DNA of 64,000 bases from Streptacidiphilus sp. PB12-B1b (GTDB taxonomy: Bacteria; Actinomycetota; Actinomycetes; Streptomycetales; Streptomycetaceae). A program made the position numbers and the translations under genes. Positions within the stretch are counted from its first letter, which is position 1. The number at the start of each line of letters is the position of its first letter. The notes under the pieces were generated by a model. The model had not been told where the DNA came from. It saw only the letters and a list, made by a program, of their open reading frames with translations, and did not search any database. Of this stretch, positions 60,869-64,000 are shown piece after piece. The stretch is taken from assembly GCF_014084125.1 (NCBI RefSeq), contig NZ_CP048405.1, positions 6,572,001 to 6,636,000 on the forward strand, in the 5' to 3' direction.

Positions 60869-63646
60869 TCAGCGCAGGAGGCCGGAGTCCATGCCGGGGG
60901 TTTCCGGGGGCACGGCGATCAGGCCGGTCTCGGTGCCGGACGCGAGCAGGCGGTGCGCCGGGAGGATGCGGACGGTGTAGCCGAAGGGGCCGGTGCGGCC
61001 CAGTTCCAGCGGGCCCTCGTAGCGCCAGCGGCCGTCCAGGTCGGCGCGGTCGGCGGCCTTGAGGGAGACGGCACTGGCGTCGGTGATCCGGTCCGCGTCG
61101 TCCACCCGGCCGGAGACCACCTGCACGTCCACGTCGGCCGGGTCGAGCCCGTCCAGCGAGACGTGGACCCGCAGCGCCAGGGTGCTGCCCAGCTCGGGGG
61201 CGTCCGCCGCGCCGCCGACCTCGACGTGTTCGACCCTGACCTGCGACCAGGCACCGCGGACGCGGCGCTTCCAGTCCGCCAGCTCCCGGGCTCCGGCGTA
61301 GGGAACGGCCTCGGCGCCGCCGGCCCCGGCCCCGGCCTCGCCGTGGGCGAGGGTGCGGTGCGCCTCCGCCGCCGGGGTGTACAGCCGTTCGATGTACTCC
61401 CGGACCATGCGCCCGGCCAGGACCTTGGGGCCGAGCGTGACCAGGGTGTGCCGGACCATCCCGATCCAGCGCCGGGGCAGGTCGTCCGCGCCCCGGTCGT
61501 AGAACCGCTGGGCGACCTGGTGCTCCAGCAGGTCGTACAGGGCCGCGGCCTCGACGTCGTCGCGGCGCTCGGCGTCCGGGCCCTCGGGCTCGGTGCTGAT
61601 GCCCTCGGCGGTCGGGATGGCCCAGCCGTTGTTGCCGTCGAACCACTCGTCCCACCAGCCGTCGAGCACCGAGAGGTTCAGCGCGCCGTTCAGCGCGGCC
61701 TTCATCCCGGAGGTGCCGCAGGCCTCCAGCGGGCGCAGCGGGTTGTTCAGCCAGACGTCACACCCGGGATAGAGGGTGGCGGCCATGTCCATGTCGTAGT
61801 CGGGCAGGAAGATGATGCGGTGCCGCACCGCCGGGTCGTCCGCGAACTTCACCATCTCCTGGATCAGCCGCTTGCCGCCGTCGTCGGCGGGGTGGGCCTT
61901 TCCGGCGACGACGATCTGGATCGGCCGGGTCGGGTGCAGCAGCAGGGCGCGCAGCCGTTCCGGGTCGCGCAGCATCAGCGTCAGCCGCTTGTACGAGGGC
62001 ACCCGGCGGGCGAAGCCGATGGTGAGGACGTCCGGGTCCAGTATGTCGGCGACCCAGCCCAGCTCGGCCTCGCTGGCGCCGCGCTGCCGCCAGGAGGCCC
62101 GGACCCGCTCGCGGGCGTCGTCCACCAGCTGGGTGCGCAGCCGGCGGCGCAGCTCCCAGATCTCCTGGTCGCCGATGGCCTCGATGCCGGACCAGCGGCG
62201 GTCCTCGCCGATGACCATGGCGTCGTCGGTGCGCTCCGCGCCGAGGTGGCGGGCTCCGAGCCGGACCACCTCCGGGTCGATCCAGGTGGGGGCGTGGACG
62301 CCGTTGGTGATGGAGGTGATCGGCACCTCCTCGGCGTCGAAACCCGGCCAGAGTCCGTTGAACATGCCACGGCTGACCTGGCCGTGCAGCAGGCTCACGC
62401 CGTTGGCCCGCTGGGCCAGCCGCAGGCCCATGGCGGCCATGTTGAACAGGGCCGGATCGCCGTCCGTCCAGCTCTCCGCGCCCAGCGCGAGCACCCGGTC
62501 GGCGGGCACGCCGTCCAGGGCGGCGTCGCCGGAGAAGTGACGACGGACCAGCTCGCGGTCGAAGCGGTCGATCCCGGCCGGGACCGGGGTGTGCGTGGTG
62601 AACACCGTTCCGGCGCGGACCGCCTCCAGCGCGGCGTCGAAGTCCAGCCCGCCCGGGGCGCCCGCCCCGGAGACCAGCTCGCGGATGCGCTCGACGCCGA
62701 GGAAGCCGGCGTGGCCCTCGTTGGTGTGGAAGACCTCGGGCTCGGGGTGCCCGGACAGCCGGCAGTAGCTGCGGACCGCCCGCACCCCGCCGATGCCCAG
62801 CAGCATCTCCTGGAGCAGCCGGTGCTCGCTGCCGCCGCCGTAGAGGCGGTCGGTGACATCGCGTTCGGAGGGGGCGTTCTCCTCGATGTCGGAGTCGAGC
62901 ATCAGCAGCGGAACGCGTCCGACCTGGGCCTTCCAGATCCGGGCGTGCAGCCGGCGGCCGCCGGGCAGCGACAGCACGACGCTGCTCGGGCTGCCGTCCG
63001 GCTCGCGCAGCTGGCTGACGGCCAGCTCGTGCGGGTCGAGCAGCGGGTAGCGCTCCTGCTGCCAGCCGTCGCGGGAGAGCGACTGCCGGAAGTAGCCGTG
63101 GCGGTAGAGCAGGCCGACGCCGATGACCGGCGCGCCGAGGTCGCTGGCGGCCTTGAGGTGGTCCCCGGCGAGGATGCCGAGGCCGCCGGAGTACTGGGGC
63201 AGGGTCGCGGTGATGCCGAACTCGGGCGAGAAGTAGGCGATGGCGGCGGGACGGCCGTGGGGCCGCTCGGGCAGGGCGGACGCGGGGGGCTGGTCGGAGG
63301 ACGGGCGGTCGGACGGCAGGTGGCCGGAGAGCAGGTGGTCGGACGGGTCGCCGGACTGGTACCAGCGCGGCCCGTCGAGGTAGTCGTGCAGGTCGTCGGC
63401 GGCGTCGCCGAGGCGGCGCAGGAAGCGTCGGTCGACGGCGAGCGCGGCCAGCCGCTGCGGGGCGACCGCGCCCAGCAGTCGGACCGGATCACGGCCGGCG
63501 CTCTCCCAGACCTCCGGATCGACCGCGCGGAACAGCTCGCGCGTCTCCGGATGCCAGGACCAGCGCAGGTTGAGCGCCAGCTCACTGAGGGCTCGGAGGG
63601 GTTCGGGCAGGACGGTACGGACCGTAAAACGTCGAATTGCCTTCAC
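60869..63646 (-). CDS. glgP: Alpha-glucan phosphorylase
   Basis: This protein of 925 residues is a GT35 enzyme that releases glucose-1-phosphate from glycogen. It opens with KAIRRFTVRTVLPEPLRALS and WSWHPETRELF, typical of the actinobacterial long form, from GTG 63646; the open frame upstream is not part of it. Active-site segments are AYFSPEFGI, YSGGLGILAGDH, VFHTNEGHAGF, and the PLP-binding EACGTSGMKAALNGALNLSV. An extra segment after residue 60 is rich in Ser/Asp/Gln (SGDPSDHLLSGHLPSDRPSS), unlike the short E. coli enzyme. It works with GlgX at 48545 in glycogen use. A maltosyltransferase gene often lies upstream in Streptomyces, beyond this window. Confidence 0.93.
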   Translation of the reverse strand: MKAIRRFTVRTVLPEPLRALSELALNLRWSWHPETRELFRAVDPEVWESAGRDPVRLLGAVAPQRLAALAVDRRFLRRLGDAADDLHDYLDGPRWYQSGDPSDHLLSGHLPSDRPSSDQPPASALPERPHGRPAAIAYFSPEFGITATLPQYSGGLGILAGDHLKAASDLGAPVIGVGLLYRHGYFRQSLSRDGWQQERYPLLDPHELAVSQLREPDGSPSSVVLSLPGGRRLHARIWKAQVGRVPLLMLDSDIEENAPSERDVTDRLYGGGSEHRLLQEMLLGIGGVRAVRSYCRLSGHPEPEVFHTNEGHAGFLGVERIRELVSGAGAPGGLDFDAALEAVRAGTVFTTHTPVPAGIDRFDRELVRRHFSGDAALDGVPADRVLALGAESWTDGDPALFNMAAMGLRLAQRANGVSLLHGQVSRGMFNGLWPGFDAEEVPITSITNGVHAPTWIDPEVVRLGARHLGAERTDDAMVIGEDRRWSGIEAIGDQEIWELRRRLRTQLVDDARERVRASWRQRGASEAELGWVADILDPDVLTIGFARRVPSYKRLTLMLRDPERLRALLLHPTRPIQIVVAGKAHPADDGGKRLIQEMVKFADDPAVRHRIIFLPDYDMDMAATLYPGCDVWLNNPLRPLEACGTSGMKAALNGALNLSVLDGWWDEWFDGNNGWAIPTAEGISTEPEGPDAERRDDVEAAALYDLLEHQVAQRFYDRGADDLPRRWIGMVRHTLVTLGPKVLAGRMVREYIERLYTPAAEAHRTLAHGEAGAGAGGAEAVPYAGARELADWKRRVRGAWSQVRVEHVEVGGAADAPELGSTLALRVHVSLDGLDPADVDVQVVSGRVDDADRITDASAVSLKAADRADLDGRWRYEGPLELGRTGPFGYTVRILPAHRLLASGTETGLIAVPPETPGMDSGLLR

Positions 63647-64000
63647 CTCATGGAAGATAGCGTGCTGCTGCGACACTGCGTAGGAACTCCTGCGGGCAGG
63701 CGCGGGAATTAACTGATAGTCGGGCGCACGCCGGTGCGCGGCGGCGCATTGGCGCCGAGTGTTCACGCCCCCGGTACGCGGCCGTCGTGCGACCGCCGTA
63801 TGGACGACCCGCGCATTCCGGTGACACAGTCGAGACTTCCGTTCTGTTGGCCGAAACAAGTGGATACTGGTCTGTGAGCGTTCCGATCAGTGCGAGGATC
63901 GGCGCAGGTCAAAAACCTCCTTGCGGCGCGACGAGGCCGCCTGGTCCGCGTACGGCGGCTCCGGCGGCAGGGTCTAGCGAGCCCTTCGTGTTCGCAAGCT
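63647..64000. other. Upstream region of glgP
   Basis: About 350 bases to the end of the window; no gene is supported here. A/T-rich patches at 63650-63665, 63705-63720 and 63910-63920 could hold promoters. No coding frame with a ribosome site was recognised. Confidence 0.4.

Noticed and set aside
1-64000. CRISPR arrays, transposases, rRNA and tRNA genes
   Set aside because: No regularly spaced repeats of suitable length, no DDE transposase frame and no tRNA-like arms were recognised by eye.

Overview
The window is high-GC actinobacterial chromosome, most likely Streptomycetaceae. The evidence is dense G/C-ending codons, many GTG starts, DUF5753/DUF397 and DUF3349/DUF6528 genes, Tat and lipoprotein signal peptides, and a SARP-like operator architecture. 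No rRNA, tRNA, CRISPR array or transposase was found. All functions are read from motifs and family resemblance; no database search was possible.

Region 1 (1-15.7 kb) is an integrated, defence-type island. A partial 2'-5' RNA ligase gene and a C-terminal scrap of a nickel-transporter-like gene precede an excisionase and a tyrosine integrase. A minus-strand operon follows: HTH-methyltransferase-like protein, HsdM, HsdS, HsdR, Ser/Thr kinase. A TIGR04141-type gene is divergent from it. HsdS is unusual because its two target-recognition domains are near-duplicates, which predicts a palindromic target. The methyltransferase-like protein has lost the NPPF/Y catalytic motif. A scrap that resembles the C-terminus of L-serine ammonia-lyase lies beyond the island.

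Region 2 (15.7-18.7 kb) holds a secreted beta-propeller/Ig-like protein and a gene-free stretch with strong hairpins and palindromes.

Region 3 (18.7-40.4 kb) is a biosynthetic gene cluster without PKS or NRPS genes. It encodes a full GTP-to-preQ0 module (FolE, QueD, QueE, QueC), a methyltransferase and two EctB-like class III aminotransferases. It also encodes three oxygenase-type non-haem iron proteins, a fused glutamate mutase, an HMGL-type aldolase, an FAH-family enzyme, a cyclase/formamidase-like hydrolase, three ATP-grasp ligases and an MFS exporter. A STAND-type regulator lies within it. Two intergenic regions share the same divergent promoter layout and 11-bp-period direct repeats; one is a duplicated copy carrying an orphan start codon. 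I infer a small amide- or peptide-linked product combining 7-deazapurine and unusual amino-acid chemistry. I could not match it to a characterised cluster.

Region 4 (40.4-64 kb) is core-like chromosome: a flippase, a phosphate transporter operon, enoyl-CoA hydratase, an L,D-transpeptidase, glycogen debranching enzyme GlgX, a sigma/anti-sigma pair, a Tat-exported phosphoesterase, a heterodimeric ABC exporter, an N-terminally damaged XRE/DUF5753 gene with its DUF397 partner, a GntR regulator, and alpha-glucan phosphorylase.
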